Shown here in pieces: positions 1 through 62,505 of a DNA stretch of 64,000 bases. The position numbers were made by a program, and so were the translations under genes. The stretch spans positions 9,407,501 through 9,471,500 of the forward strand of contig JAQPZY010001685.1 of assembly GCA_029931535.1 (NCBI GenBank), written 5' to 3'. Source of the stretch: Margaritifera margaritifera (lineage: Eukaryota > Mollusca > Bivalvia > Unionida > Margaritiferidae). Each line of letters starts with the position of its first letter. Position 1 is the first letter of the stretch. The notes beneath the pieces are model-generated. The model was not told where the DNA came from, searched no databases, and saw nothing but the letters and a program-made list of their open reading frames with translations.

Positions 1-79
1 TATTGAGTTTGAATAATTGTTTTCACCATGTATTTATAACAATTAATATAATATAATATAAACCTGATTAGTAATTAGG

Positions 80-135
<56 letters not shown>

Positions 136-1000
136 TGGGTATTAAATGTGTACTTTTAAGTTTATTTTGTTGCTATTTTTCTTAGCCTGTATACCTAACT
201 TCTTTGATTTATTTATGTTAACGATTGCGTATAGTGGAAAAATAGAAACCTAATTATCTGTGGTCTGTCCATCTAGGGTATTTCTATTTCATTGATAATT
301 TTACTGCAGCATTTCGTCTTGTGTGTCTTCTTCTGTGTCTTGTAGAGAATGTACCATACGTAGTGTATGAGGCCAAGTCCTCCAATTTCTGCGTCCAGGA
401 TATATATATCTTACTTTTTAGTAATTTGGTTCCTTAGTTAGAAGTTTGTAAGTTTTTTTGTCAATATTGTATGTCCATTTTTGACAAACTTTCTTGTAGA
501 GCAAGTATTAATTCACATTTCTGAACTTCAGCGTTTCTGGCATTCTCCAAACTTGGTAAATTTCCTGGCAATGGTGGTAAAATACCAGGCAAATCATACC
601 TGCTGGTCATACTAATATTGTATTGTTCCAAGTGCCTTTGTTCTATACATTTAGGTTTAAAGTTATATCTGGCTTTGCATTCGCTGTGTGGGCAATATTT
701 TGCGGGCATCCTATTATGTAAATATATTCAGACTCTTAGGCAGCATACAGCGGAGAGACGTACTAGGTAGGGGTAGGCACCAAGAACCGGAATTATACAG
801 AAAGTGGTTTTTAACATTCTAACATTGCACGCTGTAAGGCTCCTCGCGCTCCGCCTTAGGGATTCGATTGTTTGCAACCATGTAGAGCTTAGTAAAGTGG
901 ACATTAAAACAGTATTATCAACCTATTTACTTTTCTTATCAAAGTTTAATATTTCGCCAGGCGGTATTACGTACTTTCACGTGAATCTACAGGACTAGTG
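1..1000. other. Intergenic sequence, no gene recognised
   Basis: AT-rich DNA with a (TA)n block at 82-132. A minus-strand ORF of 82 codons (461-709, Cys-containing N end such as CPHSECKARY, Pro-rich middle) is open but not recognised; it could be a relic of the element found at 1690-5300. Confidence 0.5.
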
Positions 1001-1159
1001 GGCATCTTCTATATATTAGTCGCACGAGCAGTGACGTGATGGCTGTACTTCGTGCTCTAACACAACTGCAGTCTGATTTTGTGTCTGTGTGTGTTTGTAC
1101 GTGTGTCTGTTTGTGCTGTATTTTCAACCCGTAAAAAGGTACATGTTTTGTCATGATGT

Positions 1160-1450
1160 ACAATCTGGTAACTTGTTCAGACCAATCCGTGCAATCAATT
1201 CATACTCTACAGATTAGGAACCTCCATTTCAGAAATGAGGTCTATTCTAAAGAAACAGCGTTCTTTTTGTATCTCTCAGTCAGAGGTTTCGTCTCTATAT
1301 TAGGGCAAACAATGAAGCCATCATCTTAAGTGTTGATATATGGTCAATATTTGAATCTTATTCAGACCATGGCATGTTAACATAATGAGCCTCATTGACT
1401 TTGTCTTGTTTTATGATATATATTGAAAGAGTCCATCCGACGTAAGATAG
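1160..1450. repeat. Dispersed direct repeat, copy 1
   Basis: Shares long stretches with 5405-5715: cagaccaatYcRtgcaat, acaatgaagccatcatctta, ggtcaata, gcatgtta and aatgagcct occur in the same order and orientation. It lies just upstream of the PolB fragment. Confidence 0.6.
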
Positions 1451-1689
1451 CATGAGCTACTCCAATATTAAGTAATGGTCAAATGATAGAAATGTGGAAA
1501 AACGACTACTATCGACCAATGATACACGCATGCTATACGAAGTCAAAACGTCGCGAGGAGAAGGAATCAAATGCATCCATGTGTGCTTAAACGCGTAAGC
1601 AACACCAATCTTGTCGTCTACATCAACGAGTTTCCGAAATTGAAACAAGAAGCCAACGGCAATCCTTCGTGCTGTCACAGTCAGAAGCT

Positions 1690-2114
1690 AAAGAACAATT
1701 CAAGCAACAATACCAATCTTTAAGGACATCGCATTGGAACACGTTAAACAGAACGGAGTTAGACTATCATTTGCTAATGGCATGCTGAATTGTTAATGGT
1801 AAAAACTGGCTCATCGTCCGATATTGTCAAAGACGAAATACTTGGTAAGCCAATACTTTCAACTCATCGACAATAAAGGAAATCCCAGTAAACATGTAAA
1901 AATCATAAGGGAAGATGTTATCTTAGTGAATTACGAAGAGGTACCGGAGTTTGCTCCACGCAACAAGTTTAGCAATGTGGTAGCCAGTACCCATTTAAAA
2001 TTGTATTCCGTCTTGGAACTTTTAGGAGATCGAGACCTTTACTTTGGCACCGATTGTTTTATGTACATTAATTGCCCTGGATGCAATCATCCACACATTG
2101 AAGACGATCGATGA
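1690..2114 (+). pseudogene. Decayed protein-primed family-B DNA polymerase fragment (Polinton/adintovirus-like)
   Basis: The frame ending at the TGA 2112-2114 carries SKTKYLVSQYFQLI, then KLYSVLELLGDRDLYF and GTDCFMYI. This is the order seen between motif B and motif C of protein-primed PolB (family pattern ...LYxDTDSxxY). Motif C reads GTDC, with the first catalytic Asp replaced by Gly. Upstream, the same frame continues through the motif-B region but has stops at 1794-1796 and 1800-1802. Only part of the palm domain is present, so this is a dead remnant. Polinton, adintovirus or another protein-primed element cannot be told apart from this piece. Confidence 0.6.
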
Positions 2115-2269
2115 AGAGTTTTGTTTGACGAACATCCCGAAGACACTATATGGAGTTTTGCCAGTGGTGAGCTAAATATTAGGTTACCATTACCGAGGCG
2201 AGAAAGAACAAATTCATACCAACTCTAAACCGAAACGACTGACATTGAACTATAATTCGTGTTAAGTAG

Positions 2270-3510
2270 TGAACTTTGATTTGTTGAAAGAAGCCTTCAA
2301 GTCCGGCCAAGATCAAGCCTTTTTTGTCAAAACGATTGATCCTGACAACATTGTAAGTTTGTCAGATCATCAAATCCTCAGTTGAACCTTGGGAAAAGTA
2401 TATCAGATTGCATACCAGAAACAGGAGCTAGTTACCTATCACAACACGATACACTAACTGCACACCGCTCTCCAGTATAAGAAAGTTCCCAGACAGAAAT
2501 ATCATTTTGAATAGACGCTCACCGGGAAGGATGAATTCGACACCGAAACAGTGTGATCCTGTACCTTGCGACTAGAGAGATGCTGCACCCTGTGACATGA
2601 GCGATGCCGCAAAACCTTGCCTCATTACTATTGAAAGCAATGCCGTTCGTGTGCTCATCTATGGAATCTATCCATGCACTCACAAACCATTCTGAATACC
2701 ACAAGCGACTCGAGAATCACAAAACAAAGAAGAATACACGTTTCCCGTGGCTTTGTGTCTATTGCGATTTTGCCAAAAATGGTCCAAAATCTGGATAGAA
2801 CACCCACTCCCAAATCTTTAGCGATGCAAGATTTGTCACGTACAGTGTTTCAGTTGTGGTGTGAAGATCGGTGCTGTCACTGTCTTGGTTTGGTTGGTCT
2901 ATCACTCTCAAGACTGTACCGTATTGGCACCGCCTTTAATTATTAAAAGTTCCAACAAAAACAGGAAGATCATTGTGACAGAGAATTCCGCCAAGAATGA
3001 AGAAGTTAACACAGAAAGAGTGTGATGGACCCACTGAATCCAAGTTAAATACTGTATAATGCGATGATGTATCTTGCGGCAAAAGTGATGCAGCACGACC
3101 TTGTCGCTTTACAATAACAAACGATACCATTCGTGTACCCATCTATTGATCTCACCCACACACTCACACACCAATCTGGATACCACAAGTTCATCGGGAA
3201 TCAAAAACCAAAACAGAATACACGTTTCCCGTGGCTTTGCCATGCTATTGTGATTTGTCTGGACGCTAAGCAGCCACGATATATCTCTCCACATTGCTCC
3301 CGATTGCTAAATCCTTGGTCACATTTGTCGCGATAGTAACTGTATCAGAGAAATCATGTTATACTACTAATATCAACGATATGATTTTGGTGATGATAAA
3401 TGTGAATGTATTTTCCTGTCTGGAAAAATCGGTCCTAGAAACACGAGATCCTCAAGAACGATTTGTAAATTTAATTCCTGTAGCATCGACTCCAATAAGC
3501 CCGTAATGAA
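2270..3510 (+). pseudogene. Broken coding-like sequence with an internal duplication, unidentified
   Basis: Several short plus-strand frames interrupted by stops and shifts, e.g. FDLLKEAFKSGQDQAFF near 2277. Two related blocks lie about 480 bases apart: about 2590-2780 (AKPCLITIESNAVRVLIYG) and about 3080-3260 (ARPCRFTITNDTIRVPIY), both followed by tacacgtttcccgtggcttt. Similar protein readings with different breaks suggest a once-coding tandem pair. I do not recognise the family; position suggests it belongs to the same element as the PolB fragment. Confidence 0.4.
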
Positions 3511-3739
3511 AACAGATGCCTTCTCTTCCGAGACTTGAGACCTGAACTTTTTAAATTTGTGGGTAACTTGAATGTCAAAATAATCTTCAGGGGCTTCCGA
3601 ACGACTTTCTTTCTTGGCTGATCTTGACTCTCCGTGTCTTGAGGAAGAGATAGATGGCGTTGGATAAGAATTGATCATGTCCTCTTCAAAATCGCTCCGG
3701 TAAACTTCTGCCAACACTTCTCTCAGTGTATGAGGAAAC

Positions 3740-3819
3740 ACAGAAAGTCGTCATCTCTTGGCTTCCGTATGGAAAGGTGTGACATCTTCATGACGGTGGT
3801 TGCCTTGATACGCCCAGGG

Positions 3820-3886
<67 letters not shown>

Positions 3887-4444
3887 AATAGACGTTTGCC
3901 TAAGAAAATACGCTCATGCAGTTTCAATCTCTGAAGTTGAAAGAGACACAACAAGTAACAATTCTCGGCAGAGATTTACAGAGAATAATTCAAAAATACA
4001 CCTTCAACATAACTTCTGAATACTCCTGTCGGGATAAAACGTGAATTTACTTGTTATTACTGTCAAGAGAAAAGCATTGGGATGCGGACAGTCCACAACA
4101 TCAAAGAAAAGGAAACTCCAAGAGAGGAGAAAAAAAAGGAGAAAAATAAAGATTAGCGCTTTAAATGTCAAGAAAAAGACATTGGTCGTCAGTTTGTCGC
4201 AAAAAAAAAAAAAACGAAAAAAAGATAAATATGTGTAACTTTCAGAATAAATAGAAGAAGAACCCATTCCAGCAAAGCAATTCAATGCTTGACAAGCAGA
4301 AGAAAAGCAAAGACAGCAAAAATGAAGAAAAATGAATTTTATCATGTATTTTGAAATGTCATTGTTATTCTTATCTACGAGAATATACCATAAAACGGAA
4401 GTGTATCAATATTTCAATTTGTCCCTTTTAATATGGATAATACC

Positions 4445-4507
<63 letters not shown>

Positions 4508-5310
4508 TGTATAATGGAGGGATTTGGGTGTTTTTACTTTCAATTATTTGAGTAGTATTTCTTTTCTAAGAGACCTGTCTGGTTAATTCGAAGGACCGCT
4601 TGGTTTTGAATACAACTTGGTCGACTTAAAACATCAGCTGTAACTGCGTTAAAACTTTTCCGCGGCGAAGTCCTACTCATGGTGATGTAGTGGGAGTCGT
4701 GACTGCTGCCGCTGCTGGCGTTGGTTCTGGCCGTCAATGTAGTCCTAACAAGTTTAAAAATCGTGGATTATGAGGTCCCTTTCTTTTAGGTTTCGGCAAT
4801 GAAGTTTGATATCCTTCTCTGGCGTTTCAACTCATTCAAAATATCCGGTAACACGCAAACAGTTTTGTCTTCACTCTATTTCTTTTGCTATCTGGTCAAA
4901 GTTGCCATCTCTTCTTGTTGCTTTCTCTTTTCCTCTTCGTGTTGCTGAACACACGTATGTTCTTCTTTTTGGCGTTGTAAAAACATCTCTAACTCTTCCT
5001 TCTGTTTTTCAAAAATCATAATGGGCTCGCGATGATGGGGGAGGAGGTGAAGGTGGTACCGGTAAATATTTATGCAAAGAAGATAACAAGTGCACAAAGT
5101 TAAACTGAAGTCATTCTCTTCTGGAAGAATACTCTATATAGTTGCAATAGTCGTGCGATCACTCCTAGTATAAGATGTATTCACTGCATGCGCACCCCAA
5201 TACAACGTCTTCATTTCAATCAAGTTATACTGTACTTGCACTAGTAAATCGTATAAATGCTCATGGGTAGTGACGTCACGCATCCTCTTTATTCTGATTG
5301 GAATATCGAA
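3740..5310. repeat. Long paralogous segment, copy 1 (element remnant)
   Basis: Collinear with 14600-16215 through at least six anchors in the same order: gaaaggtgtgacatcttcatg; a (TC)n tract (3823-3884); gagatttacagagaataatt; gaagaacccattcc (about 4255); a GCx-rich patch about 4675-4735; and caccccaatacaacgtcttcatttc (about 5185) followed by a tgacgtca/tgatgtcat region. Short coding-like frames (Lys-rich 4041-4238; coiled-coil Glu/Gln-rich minus strand 4888-5097) are seen but not recognised. Confidence 0.5.
4447..4506. repeat. (CA)n microsatellite
   Basis: About 60 bases of uninterrupted CA inside the 3740-5310 segment; it yields a meaningless Thr/His-rich ORF. Confidence 0.95.
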
Positions 5311-5404
5311 ACCACGCCCTGGCTGAGTTATCTTCGATTAATGGAAGGTTTTAGTCGTAGGTTTGCAGTCAGCAACTTTCATCCTTTCAAACGTTCTATA
5401 CGAT

Positions 5405-5715
5405 CTCCAATCTGGCAAGTTTTACAGACCAATTCATGCAATAAATCCATTCTTTATTGATTGAAAACCTCCAGTTCAGACATATTGTATATTCTCCTAT
5501 TCCCTGAAACTTTAAAGCCACTGACAATGTGTCGTTAATCTCCCAGTCTGTTCTTCGTCTGTATATTGGGCCTCAACAATGAAGCCATCATCTTAAATGT
5601 TGATATAAAGGTCAATATATCAATCTGATTCAAAACTTAGCATGTTAAATTAATGAGCCTGGTTGACATTGTCCTGGTGTATGATATATGTCGCAAGAGC
5701 CCATCAGACGTAAGG
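5405..5715. repeat. Dispersed direct repeat, copy 2
   Basis: Second copy of the 1160-1450 sequence, same orientation, diverged by substitutions and small indels. Similarity stops near the shared 'gacgtaag'. 5716-7700 then holds AT-rich intergenic DNA with several microsatellites and no gene that I recognise. Confidence 0.6.
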
Positions 5716-6133
5716 TGTCAAGAGGTATACGAATGCTCACTGACTATCAACTTGATGCAGTAAATGTCGGCAAACTGTGTCCGGTGTTATTATCTGATAT
5801 CTTTAGCTGATGGAGTAAAAATTGTAAAAGTTAAATGATTACAACGAATAAAGTTGCCCATTAAACATTTCCCATGATCCTCAAGTCAAGAATGGCCCCA
5901 TTAAGTACACATTTGGTCATTGATTTATACATTGGAAGCATTATAATCAATTACTTTAGCTTTCCACTGAGTCAATATATGGTCCACTCGACCAAAATAT
6001 ATTCCTCTTTCGATAGCATTTATCACGTATATACATTTTATACCACTGTGCTGATTTAGATAACAACATTTACTGTCAAATCTATGCCCGTATGATACTT
6101 TGATCAGTTTAAACCCAACATTTGAACAACGGC

Positions 6134-6165
6134 TGATGTATGTATGTATGTATGTATATATGTAC

Positions 6166-6230
<65 letters not shown>

Positions 6231-6477
6231 TAATATATATAATATTATATATATGAGGCGTAATTGACAAACGTATCATGTTTTTAGATATCTTTATATT
6301 AAAAATGCAAATAACAACTGGGTCCTTCAATTTCTGGAAAGTATCATCGCTGTTTGTAAACAAGGGAAAACACTTCCACTTACCTATCTCAGTTTTAACT
6401 ATTAAATAAAATAGTATGTGATAATATGCCTGTCAACCAATCTGAAATCAGTAATTCTCTCTCTCTCTCTCTCTCTG

Positions 6478-6560
<83 letters not shown>
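6134..6560. repeat. Cluster of (TGTA)n, (TA)n and (TC)n microsatellites
   Basis: 6134-6255 holds ATGT and TA runs; 6457-6513 is TC; 6514-6561 is TA. The Tyr/Ile-rich and Arg/Glu-rich ORFs on both strands here are simple-repeat translations. Confidence 0.95.
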
Positions 6561-6568
<8 letters not shown>

Positions 6569-7035
6569 TGCATAAAACATGCCATTGATTCATTCAATAT
6601 TAGTCTGGTAATGAGGTAAATCAGCACTTGCAAGATAGGATGAAGTCATCTTGTAGCAAGATTTTAAACCAAACTTTCTTTTCAGACTAAACACCATATC
6701 ACCAGTAAACATTTGCTACTACTACTACTACAAATACATGAACTTCTTATTCGTTTATTTATTTATAAAAACGTAGAAATATAATAAAAAGCAGACAGAA
6801 ACCTAACATCCAGAAAGACGGACAGGCAAAAAGCGAAAATGGTAACAAAAAGTGAAAGGTGTGACGGAGCCATCCACTCAGATATCACTTAGGGAAAAAA
6901 GCGACTCACTTCGATTTTTTTACGTACGTATGTTGAATGTTTCCATAGTGTGTATAATATACTGCAAACTACCTATGCAGTTTCCATGTTTAGTGTAGCG
7001 CAAGAATGGGTGCAACCATTAAGGGACAGCCAGCC

Positions 7036-7038
7036 ATA

Positions 7039-7095
<57 letters not shown>

Positions 7096-7456
7096 CTATC
7101 GATCCATGGATCCATCCAATTTTCTATGTATGTGTGTATGTTTGTATGACGCAATCACGGACTATCTTTGGTTTCTCTTTGAAACAGAGTCACAACACAT
7201 ACAATACCACTATATCATAACATAGAAAATCCATCAAGGGATAGCGCGTGTCAGGGGTTGGTTAAGATAAAATGTAAAAAGAAAAACTAACGACAAACAA
7301 TGCAGAACTAGTTTATACCTACCATATGCGCTTTCGACTCTCAGAGCCTTTGTCAAAGGCATTTACAAACCAGAGACAAGCAAAACAAACAAAAAAACAC
7401 AAAAGAACGTGCTGAATGTAGATTATTTTTATATTGCGTCCTTTGGGTTTGAAGTT

Positions 7457-7520
<64 letters not shown>
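7036..7520. repeat. Two long (TA)n blocks upstream of the gene
   Basis: Pure TA at about 7038-7091 and 7458-7520, with about 370 bases of non-repetitive sequence between them. No gene is seen. Confidence 0.95.
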
Positions 7521-7524
<4 letters not shown>

Positions 7525-7710
7525 AAGTCTACCTGACCCCTCCCAAGAAAATGACGTAGACACAAATAAATAGTGCAGGTAAATGGAACATGTCTAAACG
7601 AGTATCGATCACAGCTGTTGAGCGCCAATCAAGTACAGGGCAGGACCAAAGGTAGCATGATCAACTTCCCGGTACGGAAACGGTTAGTTTACATTGAAAC
7701 AGTTCACCAT

Positions 7711-7756
7711 ACAGGTACGAATGCTGTAAAAATACAGGTACAAATGCTATAAAAAT
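7711..7756 (+). promoter_or_regulatory. Possible core promoter: TATA-like element in a 23-bp tandem duplication
   Basis: Two copies of a 23-bp unit (acaggtacRaatgctRtaaaa...) start at 7711 and 7734. The second reads CTATAAAAATA (TATAAAAA at 7748-7755), about 130 bases before the start codon, so a cap site near 7780 would give a 5' UTR of about 100 nt. Only sequence match and position support this. Confidence 0.3.
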
Positions 7757-7881
7757 ACAGCAGTTTCGAGCAGTATAATTCAAGGTGAAGACGCAAAGTT
7801 AAGTACACAGATTCTGAGACAGACCAGAGACATGCCGTACTTGTTGTTTTGATGTAAATAGGAGATCTTTATGGGACAAAC

Positions 7882-59064
<51,183 letters not shown>

Positions 59065-60030
59065 TTTGGCTCACAATCAAAATTAGGCTCACACTGTGAA
59101 TGATACAGATGCAGAAGGAAAATCATACTCATAATGCATCGAGTCAGTCACAAGTGTTATCAATTTACCAACGACATACAGCAAGCAAACTAAGAAGACA
59201 ACATAAGGACATCGTACGATTATAGTCTCAAATTACCACGACAAATATAGATAACCAGAATCATTTGACAATATCAACAGTATTTTTAAAAAATTACGGC
59301 AACCATAAGCCTTTTTATTGACTGCTTTGTATATGTATGTATACAGTGTCATCAGCTCATTACAAAGTAATGTAGACAGTTAACATCTATCAGATAATTG
59401 TTCAATTGATCTCAGTCTACATCACTGTTTAAATGACTGGACATGAAATTCGTGCCACAATAAAATTAATGTGTCGTAAAGGAAAAATATGCACCATAAC
59501 AATTAAAATATTTATTTATTAGCTGGGCGCAAGAAATTGGAAAATGGTCTCAAATTCCTGTAATAATCTTATTTGTATATGAAATTGACTTAGTTAAATG
59601 CAAAATAAGATACTTTCTCGACAATCGTGGTTAATTTTCGAAGGCAATTAGGCATACTATTGTCATCCCATGATTCTTTAAGGGGTCTGTAACCTATTTC
59701 TGGAGGTTAATATGTAATGTGTGTGATAATATGTTCACGTTATTTAATTAAAAGAGATCTTACACTTGATCCAGTATCATTTTTTCTTTCAATTATGTTA
59801 TGTTCTTGTAATTGCGAAACTATCATTTCAGAAGATCTGCAACATGTTACATATCACCTCTTTAACAAGTGCATGATCCACCAACCGCATGCAATACATG
59901 ATACATTACAATTAGGCCACTGTGGCCTACCTTTGTTTGCGGTGAGTAGATCTCAGGGTTAATGAAACTACATGCAAAACAAGTCTGATTGCACATATTG
60001 AGTCTGCACAGACGTAAATAGTTAAGTAGA
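59065..60030 (+). other. 3' UTR and downstream sequence
   Basis: AT-rich sequence after the convertase stop, including the AATAAA at 59459. No further reading frame that I can support. Confidence 0.6.
59459..59464 (+). terminator. Candidate poly(A) signal AATAAA
   Basis: Canonical AATAAA 395 bases after the stop codon and the first such hexamer I noticed in this stretch. It would define a 3' UTR of about 0.4 kb. Confidence 0.45.
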
Positions 60031-60036
60031 TAAAAC

Positions 60037-60480
60037 ATGCAGCAATTCTTAGTTACATATATTTGCATGCAGCAATTTTATTATATGCATTTACATGAAG
60101 TAATTCTGTTACATGTATTTAAATGTATCAGTTCTTAGTAACATGTATTTACAAACAGCAATTCTGTTACATTTTTACACGCATCAATTCTACGTTACAC
60201 CTATTTACATGCAGTAATTCTATATTACATGTATTTACACACAACACCTCGAAGTTACATGTATTCACATACATCAATTCTAAGTTACATATATTCACAT
60301 GCATTCACACACACACATTCCACGTTACATGTATCTACACGCGATAAATATAAATTAAATGTATTTGCACGCTGCAATTATAAGATGTCTGCATTTCAGC
60401 ACAGCAATTCTAACTTACATATATTTACACAAATACGCTCGTATTAACGTGTATCTACACGCAGTAACAATAAGAATTTA
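60037..60480. repeat. Minisatellite, about 30-bp unit, about 15 copies
   Basis: Unit roughly gcagcaattctaNgttacat followed by gtatttacat. Starts at 60041, 60071, 60101, 60129, 60158, 60184, 60213, 60243 and 60273 show the period; later copies are more diverged. The His/Cys/Thr-rich ORFs here are repeat translations. Confidence 0.8.
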
Positions 60481-62312
60481 CACAAAAATTAAGGACTATT
60501 GTCTGTTTGCGTTTCGTTGAAACTCGAGTCCCTGTTTATAATTCTTTCTAATAACTCATGTAAATAAATAGCTTACACTTCGATCCATGAAGAACTGTAT
60601 CAAGGTACTTGAGGTACATGCACAGTATATGACATATTTCACTTAGTGAGACTATTTCAACATAGAAAGTAAGTCCCTATGATATGCTAGTTGTTGGGGT
60701 AGGCAGTAATTTCTAGGTCGTTTCACCCATGATTGTATATGCGCAAATTTGCACTTTGTGCCATTGCTGCTGTCAAACAGTGATACCTTTGTTCAAAACA
60801 AATATAGATTTCATCCGTATGTATATAGGTTTGGGAAATGTATTTCTCACATTCTTATATGTGCATGATCGTATTTTCCAGAATATCCCTATCTTTGATC
60901 ACATCACTCTTGTCTTACACCACGTGACCTGTTAATAGCATTTTGATTGGCGCATTGCCACTTTGACTTCTTTATACGACATCATTGTATATATCACTCC
61001 ACAACTATCTACTATTATTTTATTGCCTTAATTTAAATAGTTGCTATTATACCTGCGCTTTATCCTCATTTCCTAGTGTACACCGAAGTCTTTGACGCAA
61101 ACCAAGCATCATACCCTCTATTTAAATATGTAAACAATTTGAATACAAAGTTTAGCTCTGTTCTATCTGTACCAACTGGGAGCCAGTTTGTTTACAACCT
61201 AAGCTTTGTAGCCAGGAATGTAAGAAAATAATCCTTCATTGTACATTGGTGCTGCATAGCACAAGTCCATCCTTGCGATCAGAATGTTACTTCAGATACT
61301 CTGCAAAGACTGTGTCTGATGAACAATTCTGATTCTCGGGAGGAAGTGTCATATCCGACACCGATGCATATAAAGAACAACAGTATTCTGATAATTTATA
61401 AAGATCTTCCAGATTTATTTGTTTATCATTTTTCCCCATGCATTTGTAACTTTGACAAGTTTTTATGTAACATCACTTAAACAAGTTGAACTTAAATTCC
61501 TTTACGTAAAAAGGAAACTTCAACTCAAGCCTTGTGATAGTCATGTGCATAAATCATTTTTCAAACATTTAATTTATTTAATAAATATTAATTTATTATT
61601 ATAAATATTTATTTTAAAAAACTATTTAAAACTTTGAGAAAAATATTTTAAGGTATTTAAGTATATTAAAATAGTAGCGTATACTAAAATAAGATATATT
61701 CAAATATTATAATATTTAAAATATATGTATTCATTAACATAATAATATATACTTACATTATTTTGTTTTAAAATTGTGATTATCACGTGATTAAACTCTT
61801 AATGTTTTCTGTGTTAGGGAGAAGAAAGTGGAAACCAAGTGTAAGGATAAAAAAGTCAGTTTGAAAAGGGACAGAAGATATGACTTCATGTGGTTTAATT
61901 GCAGTGTCTTAACGCTACGCACATCTGCATGGCATAAACTTTTACTTAAACTTTTAGAAATTGAATTTTCTGCATTTTATAGTATCTATATGCATGCATC
62001 CTACATAAGGTTTGTACATGCCGTGATGAACAACAATGAAAGCTTAATAATGACTAATACAATCATATATGTGAGTTTACTAGGTGTGTATGCGATTTCA
62101 GTGTTTGGTCGATGCTCTTTTGGAATTCTTTAACATTTGTCTTCATTAATTGGAAATAGGTTTCATTTTGTAAAGGTTCGCTTATATTACATACCAATTA
62201 TTTAACGATTGCAAGTCGCATTGATTTATGTGAATTCACTATTATTTATGGAGTATTAGTTTCCCTGGATTACCTATTTTCTACAAACCACAAATTTAAG
62301 ACGCAACAAACA
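60481..62312. other. Intergenic, no gene supported
   Basis: AT-rich, extremely so at 61560-61770. A 101-codon ORF (61828-62133) shows no recognisable domain. Confidence 0.5.
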
Positions 62313-62505
62313 ATGACCAATTTGTGGGAATTTTCCTATCCATAAATGCTTTGACCAGTTTGTAGGAATTTCCCTATTCATAAATGCATTGACCAGTTTG
62401 TAGGAATTTTCCTATCCATAAATGCATTGACCAGTTTGTGGGAATTTCCCTATCCATAAATGCATTGACCAGTTTGTGGGAATATCCCTATCCATGAATG
62501 CATAT
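62313..62505. repeat. Minisatellite, 38-39-bp unit, five copies
   Basis: tgaccagtttgtRggaattt followed by ccctatccataaatgcat. Copies start at 62313, 62352, 62390, 62428 and 62466, with few mismatches between copies. Confidence 0.88.

Noticed and set aside
3373..3741. 122-codon minus-strand ORF (Ser/Glu-rich, EAPEDYFDIQVTHKFKKF)
   Set aside because: Possibly a piece of the decayed element, but no family is recognised and the paralogous region at about 14 kb does not preserve it; not called a gene.
6109..7628. Several Tyr/Ile- or Arg/Glu-rich ORFs on both strands
   Set aside because: Translations of TA, TC and TGTA microsatellites.
60123..60447. His/Cys/Thr-rich ORFs resembling a repetitive secreted peptide
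   Set aside because: They follow the 30-bp minisatellite, with no signal peptide and frame drift between copies.
61828..62133. 101-codon plus-strand ORF downstream of the gene
   Set aside because: No domain pattern and low-complexity hydrophobic end; probably chance.
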